From assembly GCA_005773145.1 (NCBI GenBank), contig SXHS01000239.1:1-19871 (forward strand): a DNA stretch of 19,871 nt, read 5' to 3'. Positions 7,863-14,989 of this stretch are shown here, one piece after another. Each line of letters begins with the position of its first letter. Positions within the stretch are counted from its first letter, which is position 1. The notes beneath the pieces were generated by a model. It worked only from the letters and a program-made list of their open reading frames with translations, made no database searches and had not been told where the DNA came from. Source of the DNA: Planctomycetaceae bacterium. Its GTDB lineage: Bacteria > Planctomycetota > Planctomycetia > Pirellulales > Pirellulaceae. The position numbers were made by a program, and so were the translations under genes.

Positions 7863-8591
7863 TCAATCGATCAGCTCGAACTCGCCCACCAGCGGCAAGT
7901 GGTCGGATGCCTGCCGTGCCACACGCAACGCGGCTGAGTAGCACTTGACCAAGCGGATGTCCCCGCGAAAGAGAATTTGATCCAACGGTCGGAGTGGGTG
8001 GTACGCGGGAAATGTTTTCACTTTCCCCGACGCCAGTTGAAAGCCGGCGGGCAGCAACAATTCGCGATGGAGAACCTGGCGTCCATCGTTCATGTCGCCT
8101 GCGGCAATGATGGGCGTCCGTCGGTGTCTTTTCTCCAAGATGTCGCTCCGCAAAAAACGGCGCATCTGAATGCGCCGTTCGAAGCCCGCCAGGCCCAAGT
8201 GAAAATTGCAGACGACCAACGTGCGAGTGTGACCGTTGCTGCTGATCCGACACTGCATGGCCTGCGCCCGACGGCGTTTCTTGAATGGGACGGTCAAGTC
8301 CAGGTCGCAGGCATCCGTGAGCGGAAAGCGGCTGATCAGCGCGTTCCCATACCGGCCCTGTCGTAAGCGGACGTTGGGTTGGTAAACACGGTGGGGCATG
8401 TCGAGCGCCTCGCCGAGGACATGCACTTGTTCCTCTCGGCGCGAACGGGGCGCGCCGTCGTCCACTTCTTGTAACATGAGGATGTCGGGCGCGTAGTGCC
8501 GAATCGTATCCACAACTCGGTCCAGCCGATAGCGGCGATCCAGTCCGCCAATCCCCTTATGGATATTGTAGGTCATCACGCAAAAACGCAT
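7863..8591 (-). CDS. Endonuclease/exonuclease/phosphatase-family protein
   Basis: A complete 242-residue EEP-fold hydrolase with the catalytic set in order: N9 (MTYNIHKG), E42 (LQEVD), N83 (YGNALISRFP), H131 (NFHLG), D166/N168 (AGDMND), D204 (LDQI) and D230-H231 (SDHLP). The YNIHKG opening and GNALISR segment are typical of small stand-alone EEP proteins. Family members cleave phosphodiester or phosphomonoester bonds in nucleic acids, inositol phosphates or lipids using Mg2+; the substrate cannot be told. There is no signal peptide. The ATG at 8591 has a purine-rich AAGGGGGCGAG about a dozen bases upstream. It lies 45 bp behind the TPR gene on the same strand and may be co-transcribed with it. 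Confidence 0.92.
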   Translation of the reverse strand: MRFCVMTYNIHKGIGGLDRRYRLDRVVDTIRHYAPDILMLQEVDDGAPRSRREEQVHVLGEALDMPHRVYQPNVRLRQGRYGNALISRFPLTDACDLDLTVPFKKRRRAQAMQCRISSNGHTRTLVVCNFHLGLAGFERRIQMRRFLRSDILEKRHRRTPIIAAGDMNDGRQVLHRELLLPAGFQLASGKVKTFPAYHPLRPLDQILFRGDIRLVKCYSAALRVARQASDHLPLVGEFELID

Positions 8592-8636
8592 GAAGTTTGC
8601 TCGCCCCCTTCAGCTCGACAAACCCATTCTCGATGG

Positions 8637-9683
8637 TCACCGCCGCATGGTGCCACCCGTGTCGCGAATCGCCGCTTCGATGCGACTCGCCAGCGCGTTG
8701 GTGCGCCGCTCGTCGTGACCCAATCGCTGCGTCTCCCCGGCCGACCAATGGGCCGCGGCGAGCCTTCCCGCTAGTAATTGCGTTTCGGCCAGTTCATACA
8801 TCATATCAGCCGAAGGTGGGCCCTGGCGACTGGCCAGACTGAGTGCTTCCGCTGCGTCGTCGTATCGCTTCAAGTCCTTGAGGGCTAAGCCCTGGAGATA
8901 CAGCAATTGTTGCGGTTCATGGCCGTGCTCGTATTGGTCCGCTAGGGTCTGCAGGACCGACAAGGCACGGCGCGGTCGAGCCTGTCGCCTGTAGATGTCG
9001 GCAAGAGCCAGGCGCAGTCGCGTGTCTCCCGGTTGATAGACGAGCGCTCGATGGTAACTCTCCAATGCCGGTTGCATGTTCCCCTGTTGGCTGAGGATGT
9101 CGCCACGCAGAGACCAGGCGCCGGCCAGACGTGTATCCGCCCGCAAAGCGAGTTCCGCTTGCTGGAGCGCTTGGTCCAATTCGCCTCGGGATGCGTGCAT
9201 TTCACCCAACTCGACGAGTAGCCTCGCATCATCACCAGAGAGCTTGACCGCCTCGCGCATCTGCTCAATCGCTTGGGGCCCTTCGCCCCGTTGCCATAAG
9301 GCTTCCGCATACCGTTGCCGCGCATGCTGATCGGTGGGGCATGCGGCGATCGCCGCAGCGAATCGAGTTTCAGCTTCGTCGGCCTTGCCCTTATGCCACG
9401 CTGCCAGTCCCTGCTGGCAAAGCTGACGCGATTCGATGACATGCGCATCACGCGCATTGCGACAACGCCACGCGGCACAGCCCATGGTCAAACTCAGCAA
9501 TAGGGCCAGTCCCAGGGCCCCCAGCCGCGCCGGTTGTCCGGCGACAAACCCACGAGTGGGGAGTGGGGTTTGAATCGGTTGCCGTTGGCGGCGCGTGAAC
9601 GAAGGAGACGCCCGTTGAAGATACCGGGAACGAGTTCGTTGCGTACCACGGCACATGTCCGCGAAGTCCCCGTGATGGAGCAT
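8637..9683 (-). CDS. Membrane-anchored TPR-repeat protein
   Basis: A 348-residue protein. A basic N-terminal segment (residues 1-50) is followed by one hydrophobic stretch at about 54-70 ending TMGCAAW. This could be a signal anchor or a poor lipobox, since T rather than L stands at -3. From about residue 85 to 320 it consists of roughly seven tetratricopeptide-like helical pairs (for example HARQRYAEALWQRGEGPQAIEQM and AWSLRGDILSQQGNMQPALESY). TPR arrays mount protein complexes, and no enzymatic domain is present. Start choice is uncertain: the first ATG (9683) has GGGGG abutting it with no spacing, while the ATG nine codons later (9656) has GGGGAC at a plausible distance. The EEP gene follows after 45 bp. 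Confidence 0.83.
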   Translation of the reverse strand: MLHHGDFADMCRGTQRTRSRYLQRASPSFTRRQRQPIQTPLPTRGFVAGQPARLGALGLALLLSLTMGCAAWRCRNARDAHVIESRQLCQQGLAAWHKGKADEAETRFAAAIAACPTDQHARQRYAEALWQRGEGPQAIEQMREAVKLSGDDARLLVELGEMHASRGELDQALQQAELALRADTRLAGAWSLRGDILSQQGNMQPALESYHRALVYQPGDTRLRLALADIYRRQARPRRALSVLQTLADQYEHGHEPQQLLYLQGLALKDLKRYDDAAEALSLASRQGPPSADMMYELAETQLLAGRLAAAHWSAGETQRLGHDERRTNALASRIEAAIRDTGGTMRR

Positions 9684-10100
9684 CCCCCAACGTCATCCAG
9701 GACGGCAAGGCCCAAGCACTTCCAGCGTGCGCCGGCCAACAACGCTACGGCCTACCAAACTGGCCGCTCGATGGTGGCGTGCGAAGTCCGGCCGCGCCTC
9801 CGTCCGTAACATCGGGCGTGCGGAGGGTACCAAACGAGACCGAGTGGAACAAGACAGGAAGATTTTCCCCGGCCGAATTCATGCGGAAATGCGGGGATCG
9901 AGCCGTGATGGCTGCTGGCCGACGCATGGATTGCCGCCAAGCCGCTGAGCACACAAAGTGGGGAAGCCCGTCGCCGCGACCCCATGCAAGAAATATAGGG
10001 GAACTGGGCGGTTTGGAAGGTATAGAAAACGATAGGGCTCACGCAGAGACGCTGAGGCGCAGAGATGCAGAGGGGGAGCTTGCGTCTGCGTTCTTTCCTT
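9684..10100. other. 417-bp gene-free stretch upstream of the TPR gene
   Basis: No frame here reads like a protein on either strand. I see no confident promoter hexamer pair for the TPR gene. The only structured part is the degenerate 8-bp tandem repeat and its inverted partner at 10041-10091, next to the sialidase stop codon. Confidence 0.5.
10041..10091. repeat. Degenerate 8-bp tandem repeat with inverted partner
   Basis: Four in-register 8-mers follow each other from 10041: ACGCAGAG, ACGCTGAG, GCGCAGAG, ATGCAGAG. After a G-rich linker, GCGTCTGCGT at 10082-10091 is the reverse complement of ACGCAGAGACGC minus one AG. On the minus strand this gives an imperfect long-looped hairpin starting about 10 nt after the sialidase stop codon. 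A short T-rich tract (GTTTTCT) follows just beyond, so it could double as a weak transcription terminator. Confidence 0.7.
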
Positions 10101-11942
10101 TCACGGTGCTTCCATTACCTCGATGCCTCGCAGGATGGTTTCGCGCTTGTCCTCAGGCACGCTGGGATTCTCTTCGGACGAATCACGAAAGCCCAGGTCG
10201 GTCGAGCGAGTCACGACCAAACGGATCGCCGTGGTGCGCACGGGGGCGAACTTGTGAACGACTTGGAAGCTAAGCGGATCAAGGCCGGGCGCGGTCGCGG
10301 CCCACTCGGCGAAACGCTGCGCGTTTGTAACCGGGGGTATCAAATCGATCCATTGCTTTTCCCGCCGATACTGCAGGCGGTAGTCAAGCGGAGCGCAGTC
10401 CGTTGATGTGCCGCCTGGGTGGTCACGATTGAGGAGGTTGGGCGCGCCGGGCTGCAAGCGGATCTCATTGATGGATTGCGGCTTTGGCCAGGTGATTTCG
10501 ACCCAGGCTGGCATCGTCTGAAGTGTCACCACCGAGTGGCAATAGCCGCCGTCGTCCAGAATGTCATTCGGATTCTGATCAACAGCGGAAGCGGTCACAT
10601 TCGCTCCCAACTCCTTGACGGCAATGTTTCCGCTCTTGCGGATCTGCGTCAAACGCCATCCCGGTACGGGGTGCGGATCAAACTTGTTGCGCAGATCAGA
10701 GTCTGGAGGTGCATCGATGATGCGTCGTTCGGAGTTCACCGGACCGGGGTTAAGACGCCAGTGTACCATTACTATTGTCCGGGAAGCATTGGCTGAGACG
10801 GGCGTCCAGTGCCTAGTGACCAGCGATCCCGACGGGCTTGGGGCACTTTCTCCCATAACGTATTGCGGTACCGGGTGAACGCGATTGAAAGCCGTCAGCA
10901 ACGAGCCGTCGGGCAGTGCCACGGTCGAAGTCAACTGGGGTGCCTGCCATCGAACGTCGTGCCAGAGCGCCAGCAGATAACGGTGATCGAGGTCCCACGT
11001 GTCACCGTGATCGTGGCTGACCACCGCCTCAATGCCGTACTGTGCGTAGCCGTCTACCGTGTCCGGATATCCCAGACGCACCACGTACGACATGACGAGG
11101 TCACCGTTCTCAAGGACGACCATGCTGGGATGGTGCCGACCCCAATCGTAGAGACCATGGACGTTCGACCAGGTGACCCCGTTGTCTTTCGAAACCGTGA
11201 TCCCAAGGCCGGAGTAATGGTCCTTCCCTAATTTCTGGAACCTGAACGGTGTGTTCTTACGGCAAGCCGCGACCAGGTTCCCATTCTTCGCCCGGATGAC
11301 GCTGATTTCGGAGTAGCCAGGCAAACTGGGCTTCGCGATGGGCTCGCCGTCTTCATACCAGTTGCTGGTATGGCCTATATCCAGGGTGGGAGCGGCGCGT
11401 GTACGGCTACCCCATGTGTCGCCGTAGTCATGACTGGACCAAAGCCAGCCCCCATCCGATTCGTGCGCAGCGAGCAGCAGTTTGCCCTGGCCGAGGTAGT
11501 TGAGCTTTATGGCGTTGTGCCCCACATCCCGCAATCCTGAAAGGGTGCTACGCGGAATGTCTGGCTGACCCTCGTCGTCGGTATAGACATGACGCAACTC
11601 GCTCCAAGTGACACCATGATCATCACTGTGCGTCAGGCGGGCCCAGCCGTCACAGAGCGTCGACATCAATAGGCGGTCCTTTTCCGGTATATAAACGAGG
11701 TACGGCAGCTGAATCCGACGAAAGGATCCCGGCCTCGTCACCAGGCGTTCCACCGCAGGCAGCTCGATCGGTGCCTGGCTGCCGTTGAGCTGGCGTACGA
11801 CGGTGGCCCAGGAAACTTCCGCACCGAATGTTTTCTGCCCGCTATCATGAGGGCTCGCGGCAGTTCCTTGTGCGCAACTTGAACGGACTTGGCATGCAAG
11901 GCTCAGTACGAGCAAAAACGTGATGCGAGCATTTCTCAACAT
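10101..11942 (-). CDS. Secreted sialidase-like (BNR/Asp-box) protein with discoidin-like C-terminus
   Basis: A 613-residue protein with an N-terminal Sec signal (hydrophobic residues 8-17, probable cleavage around 24-26). The propeller carries four Asp-boxes of the form SxDxGxTW: residues 106-113, 170-177, 251-258 and 309-316. FRRIQLPYLVY at 74-84 occupies the place of the FRIP motif of exo-sialidases but does not match it exactly. Residues about 445-610 (ASAVDQNPNDILDDGGYCHSVV... ending IRLVVTRSTDLGF) look like an F5/8 type C carbohydrate-binding module. This is an extracellular or periplasmic glycan-active protein by family; sialidase activity is not proved, as many planctomycete BNR proteins have other substrates. 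The ATG at 11942 has AGGGA about 8 bases upstream. It lies 36 bp behind the HisN-like gene on the same strand. Confidence 0.85.
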   Translation of the reverse strand: MLRNARITFLLVLSLACQVRSSCAQGTAASPHDSGQKTFGAEVSWATVVRQLNGSQAPIELPAVERLVTRPGSFRRIQLPYLVYIPEKDRLLMSTLCDGWARLTHSDDHGVTWSELRHVYTDDEGQPDIPRSTLSGLRDVGHNAIKLNYLGQGKLLLAAHESDGGWLWSSHDYGDTWGSRTRAAPTLDIGHTSNWYEDGEPIAKPSLPGYSEISVIRAKNGNLVAACRKNTPFRFQKLGKDHYSGLGITVSKDNGVTWSNVHGLYDWGRHHPSMVVLENGDLVMSYVVRLGYPDTVDGYAQYGIEAVVSHDHGDTWDLDHRYLLALWHDVRWQAPQLTSTVALPDGSLLTAFNRVHPVPQYVMGESAPSPSGSLVTRHWTPVSANASRTIVMVHWRLNPGPVNSERRIIDAPPDSDLRNKFDPHPVPGWRLTQIRKSGNIAVKELGANVTASAVDQNPNDILDDGGYCHSVVTLQTMPAWVEITWPKPQSINEIRLQPGAPNLLNRDHPGGTSTDCAPLDYRLQYRREKQWIDLIPPVTNAQRFAEWAATAPGLDPLSFQVVHKFAPVRTTAIRLVVTRSTDLGFRDSSEENPSVPEDKRETILRGIEVMEAP

Positions 11943-11978
11943 TCGCCATTCCCTCGTTGACCGTATGGAAGGGGCCGA

Positions 11979-12866
11979 TCATGGGGATGGACGTGCGAAC
12001 GGGCGCAGGCATTCCAGTACGGCGGGCAGGAGGGCCGGTGATGTGCCGATGCCTTCCCCCGAATGAATCGACGGTTGACCACTCCAGTCGGTGAATATCC
12101 CGCCGGCCTCGGCCAAGATGGGTTGGACGGCGGCCGCATCCCACACGTTCAGCCCAGCATCGACCATCACGGCGGCGCGGCCGGTGGCGACCAACAGGTA
12201 GCCATAACAGTCGCCCCAGGTACGTGACAGCCAAGCCCGCTGGGTCAATTGATCCCAGCCAGCACGCGCTTGGCGATCCTCGAAGACGCGGATCTCGCTG
12301 GTAAGAACCAAGCCCTCCGCCAGATCCGTTGACGCGGTCACGCGGGCGGGGCGTCGCACGAGTCGCATGGTACCGGCGTTTGAGGACGTTGGTGCGGCAG
12401 GCGTTGGCGACGCGTTTTTGGGCAGAGGCGGGGCTGGCTGGGGGGACACATGCCAGGCTCCCTGCCCGCTGGCCGCGAAAACCGTTTCGTCCAGCGCGGG
12501 GATATGGATGACGCCCAAGATACCGCGGCCGTCCTGTTCCAAGGCGACCATGGTGCCATAAAGGGGAACGCCACTGACAAACGACTTGGTGCCGTCGATC
12601 GGATCCAGGATCCAGCGCAGCCCCGACGTGCCGGGCTTTTCCGGAAATTCTTCGCCGACAATTCCATCTTCCGGGAAATTATCGGTCAACTCGCGTCGCA
12701 AGAACAATTCCGCTTCACGGTCGGCGACCGTGACGGGGGATCCGTCGGCCTTACGTTCCACCTGCAGTTGTTGGCGAAAATACCCGAGGGTCAGATCGCC
12801 GGCTGCCCGTGCAAGCTGGTACGCGAATTCCAAACGGGCCGATAGATCGACAGCATTGCTCGTCAT
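11979..12866 (-). CDS. HisN-like inositol-monophosphatase-family phosphatase
   Basis: A Mg2+-dependent phosphatase of the IMPase fold. Residues are numbered from the alternative ATG at 12884; subtract 6 for the start given. Metal ligands are visible at E78 (VGEEF), D94 and D97 (WILDPIDGTKSF) and D249 (NVWDAAAVQPI). The segment WGDCYGYLLVATGRAAVMVDAGLNVWD is the form found in histidinol-phosphate phosphatase HisN, making that the best guess, though inositol- or sugar-phosphate phosphatases remain possible. An unusual Pro/Ala/Ser-rich insertion lies at about 147-172, between strands of the core. The ATG at 12866 has AAGGG just upstream. The one at 12884 would overlap the preceding Rrf2 gene by 11 bp and has AGGA at good spacing. 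Either way, the two genes look translationally linked. Confidence 0.85.
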   Translation of the reverse strand: MTSNAVDLSARLEFAYQLARAAGDLTLGYFRQQLQVERKADGSPVTVADREAELFLRRELTDNFPEDGIVGEEFPEKPGTSGLRWILDPIDGTKSFVSGVPLYGTMVALEQDGRGILGVIHIPALDETVFAASGQGAWHVSPQPAPPLPKNASPTPAAPTSSNAGTMRLVRRPARVTASTDLAEGLVLTSEIRVFEDRQARAGWDQLTQRAWLSRTWGDCYGYLLVATGRAAVMVDAGLNVWDAAAVQPILAEAGGIFTDWSGQPSIHSGEGIGTSPALLPAVLECLRPFARPSP

Positions 12867-12873
12867 TGAGCCC

Positions 12874-13296
12874 TTAGCCGCCATGCGTCGCGTCCTGGAT
12901 CGGCGGACTGATCAATTGTTGGAGATTGATGGCATTTAGTTGTTCACGCGTAATGGCCGTGATCTGTGCCAGGGCCCGTTGCAAGGGGAGCTGAGCGTCG
13001 GAAGGCTGCTCTGCTTCCGGGAAATTTTCCATTTGCGCGCGTCCTTCCACGGCCTCGATGATCTCCAGCAGTGTAACGTCTTCGGGAGGCTTCTGGAGAG
13101 AATACCCGCCATCAACGCCTCGTGTCGACCGCAAAATGCCATGGTTCACCAGGCATCGCAAAACTTGCAGGAGAAATCTTTCCGGCATTTGGCCCTCGGC
13201 CGCCAAGCGACTGCACGGTACCGGGTTCCCAGGGTGGAGATTCGCAATCTGCAAGGTGGCTTGCAGCGCGTAGGCGACAGTACGCGTCAGTTTCAT
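12874..13296 (-). CDS. Rrf2-family transcriptional regulator
   Basis: A 140-residue winged-helix regulator. The N-terminus MKLTRTVAYALQATLQIANL is the standard Rrf2 opening. RFLLQVLRCLVNHGILRSTRGVDGGYSL (about 40-66) is the recognition helix and wing with the family GxxGGY signature. IscR-type members bind an Fe-S cluster through three cysteines around residues 92-104. Here the only cysteines are C28 and C48, and that segment has none, so a classical cluster is not expected. I chose the ATG at 13296 because the family starts there; the longer frame to 13353 adds 19 non-conserved residues. It is followed at once by the HisN-like gene and then the sialidase-like gene, which it may regulate. Confidence 0.92.
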   Translation of the reverse strand: MKLTRTVAYALQATLQIANLHPGNPVPCSRLAAEGQMPERFLLQVLRCLVNHGILRSTRGVDGGYSLQKPPEDVTLLEIIEAVEGRAQMENFPEAEQPSDAQLPLQRALAQITAITREQLNAINLQQLISPPIQDATHGG

Positions 13297-13704
13297 CGGC
13301 CCCGCCGTTCTAGGTGGTGATGTTTGCCGGTTGATCAATGCCGACAGCACCAATACCCCAGGACGAGGGCACGCCCACTTGGCCCCGGGACGTTGGTTTT
13401 GCCGGCTTAAGCAAATGCTCCTACGTTAAGTCGGAGTGACATGGCCGCCTATCACGTCACTCAGCTCGAATCTCGAACCGCTTATTCAGTTCATCCGCTG
13501 GGAATTCAGGGTGAAAAATCATGAGAAGAATTGCGGGGCGGGCCGCGTCAACCACCCGCAAGCAACGGGCTAGTTTATAGTTGCTGCCGCACGGTGCTGT
13601 CAAGTGATCAAGCTAGGATTGCGATAATTCTGTGATTTTCGACGTCGACGATCATACGAATGATCACACACATCGAACGTGAGGTTGGAGGGGCCTGAGT
13701 CGGA
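13297..13704. other. 408-bp intergenic region between rrf2-type gene and lspA
   Basis: There is no recognised gene. It holds a minus-strand promoter-like pair (13574-13603) and a 48-codon open frame (13603-13457). It also holds several short dyads: GATCAT/ATGATC at 13650-13665 with a 4-nt loop just past the lspA stop, TTGCGGG/CCCGCAA at 13531-13561, GAGTGAC/GTCACTC at 13434-13462, and CTTAA/TTAAG at 13406-13430. Dyads of this size are expected by chance somewhere in 20 kb; only their clustering is notable. Confidence 0.5.
13574..13603 (-). promoter_or_regulatory. Candidate promoter for the Rrf2-HisN-sialidase group
   Basis: On the minus strand a perfect TTGACA (13598-13603) is followed after 18 bp by TATAAA (13574-13579, 5/6 match). 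Transcription from here would carry a leader of about 270 nt before the Rrf2 ATG at 13296. A competing reading is that the stretch is part of a small open frame (see findings). Confidence 0.45.
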
Positions 13705-14304
13705 TTACGAGCGCGGCGGAACGCGAGACAGATCCTCGATTGCCGGCGAATCGTTCGCGGGACCCAGCAGGTAGGGCGCACGCCAAGTGTACCACAGCAG
13801 CAGGCCGGTGCCGCAGACCAATAGGCTGTCCGCGATGTTGAAATTGGGCCACGTGTAGTCATGATAACGCAGTAGGATCCAATCGCGAACTCCCAGTACA
13901 CGGGTATTGGCGAAGCCCAAGCGATCGTACAAATTGCCCAAGATGCCACCCGTGATCAGTCCCATGACCGTCACGAGAAACCAGTCGGTTGCGCTGGGAT
14001 GCCAACTGATCCAGACCAGAATGGCGGCAATTGCGAAGATGGAGATCCAGGCCAACCAGCCGACCATGCCCTGCCCAAGGCCGAACATGCCCCCTGTGTT
14101 GAGGGATGTTTCGAAGCCTACGTAGCCTTCCCAGAGCCACCAGACATTGGGTGGGGCGGCCCGCAGCGGATCCGGCTCGCCGAGATGGCGAAACATCCAG
14201 TCCTTGGTCCACAGATCGGCGGCGCAGCCCACAGCCGACAGGGCTGCGAAAACCGCTAAGCGACTTATGCGGCTGCGCACAGACAGACCCTCTGAGGCTC
14301 GCAT
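13705..14304 (-). CDS. lspA: Lipoprotein signal peptidase (prolipoprotein signal peptidase II)
   Basis: An inner-membrane aspartyl protease that cuts the signal peptide from diacylglyceryl-modified prolipoproteins. The 199-residue protein has about four hydrophobic segments. The catalytic aspartates are D127 (GGILGNLYDRL) and D159 (NFNIADSLLVCG), with the conserved N69 in SLNTGGMFG. A WxxWEGY insertion and a somewhat longer loop before the first motif are within family variation. I prefer the ATG at 14304. A GTG at 14355 would extend the protein by 17 residues into the preceding zinc-finger gene. The GGGGTG before 14304 is very close to the start, so this choice is moderate. The gene sits 25 bp behind the DksA/TraR-like gene and is probably co-transcribed with it. 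Confidence 0.93.
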   Translation of the reverse strand: MRASEGLSVRSRISRLAVFAALSAVGCAADLWTKDWMFRHLGEPDPLRAAPPNVWWLWEGYVGFETSLNTGGMFGLGQGMVGWLAWISIFAIAAILVWISWHPSATDWFLVTVMGLITGGILGNLYDRLGFANTRVLGVRDWILLRYHDYTWPNFNIADSLLVCGTGLLLWYTWRAPYLLGPANDSPAIEDLSRVPPRS

Positions 14305-14329
14305 CACCCCAGTCGACGCCGGCGAACGC

Positions 14330-14701
14330 CTATCTTCCTTGGATTTTGGTGGCACACTTGATGCAGAACGGTGTATAGGGAATGGCCTTTAGTCGCAGCT
14401 TGCTCACTTGCCCGCTGCACTCCTGGCAAACACCATACTGACCTTCTTCAACGCGTTCCAGGGCAGCTTCCACTAATTCGAGGGTATCCTCCTCGTTTTC
14501 CATCAAGCTGAGTGTATTCTCTTGCTCGAAGTTGTCGCTGCCGATATCCGCCATGTGAATCGGCATGCTGGACAAATCGCCGTTGGCTTCGGATCGCGTC
14601 TTATTCAGTGCGGCATTGGCCATGGCCATCACGTCCCCGCGTAGCCGGGCTCGCAGCTGCAGTAACATTTCCTTGAAAGGCTTTGCCTCGGTCTTTTTCA
14701 T
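14330..14701 (-). CDS. DksA/TraR-family C4 zinc-finger protein
   Basis: A 123-residue protein with a helical coiled region (about 7-85, including QENTLSLMENEEDTLELVEAALERVEEGQYG) followed by a C4 zinc finger: C92, C95 (CQEC) and C113, C116 (CIKC). Family members insert their coiled coil into the secondary channel of RNA polymerase and adjust transcription, classically with ppGpp. Many short TraR-like relatives have unknown targets, so I give no gene symbol. The ATG at 14701 has GGGAG/GGAG upstream; a frame extending to 14785 runs across the promoter-like sequence and is rejected. lspA follows directly. A strong sigma-70-like promoter lies 83 bp upstream of the ATG. Confidence 0.92.
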   Translation of the reverse strand: MKKTEAKPFKEMLLQLRARLRGDVMAMANAALNKTRSEANGDLSSMPIHMADIGSDNFEQENTLSLMENEEDTLELVEAALERVEEGQYGVCQECSGQVSKLRLKAIPYTPFCIKCATKIQGR

Positions 14702-14783
14702 CGAATTCCAGCTCCCATCGGAGTCATTGTTGCCTGTTCCTGCGGCCCGCGGCGCTCCTCTGCTGCGGTCCCCGCAACAACCC

Positions 14784-14812
14784 ATTGTAGATGTCTACCC
14801 CTTGAATGTCAA
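14784..14812 (-). promoter_or_regulatory. Strong sigma-70-like promoter for the zinc-finger/lspA pair, with overlapping dyad
   Basis: On the minus strand TTGACA (14807-14812, perfect) is separated by exactly 17 bp from TACAAT (14784-14789, 5/6). A 12-bp inverted repeat, GTAGA-TG-TCTAC (14787-14798), covers the -10 edge and spacer, a position where a repressor or activator could act. The predicted transcript would have a leader of about 75 nt. The same 288-bp gap also serves the divergent thrC, for which I found no convincing hexamers. Confidence 0.6.
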
Positions 14813-14989
14813 ATCGCCCGCCGGAAGCGATGGGGCTGCCTCCTACGGCTTGATGGCGATGGGTGCCTGGCCTAGACTTGCGGCCAGAGGGAGCACCGTG
14901 CCGGTGATTTGGACGCCATCGGCCGATTGAGGCGTGTCTCGGTTCACCGCGTCCGCCACCCGCATCCCGCATGATGTGCGTTGCTGGTC

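Noticed and set aside
10813..11231. Long open frames on the plus strand within the sialidase gene
   Set aside because: They are codon shadows of the minus-strand gene, with no domain or signal sequence of their own.
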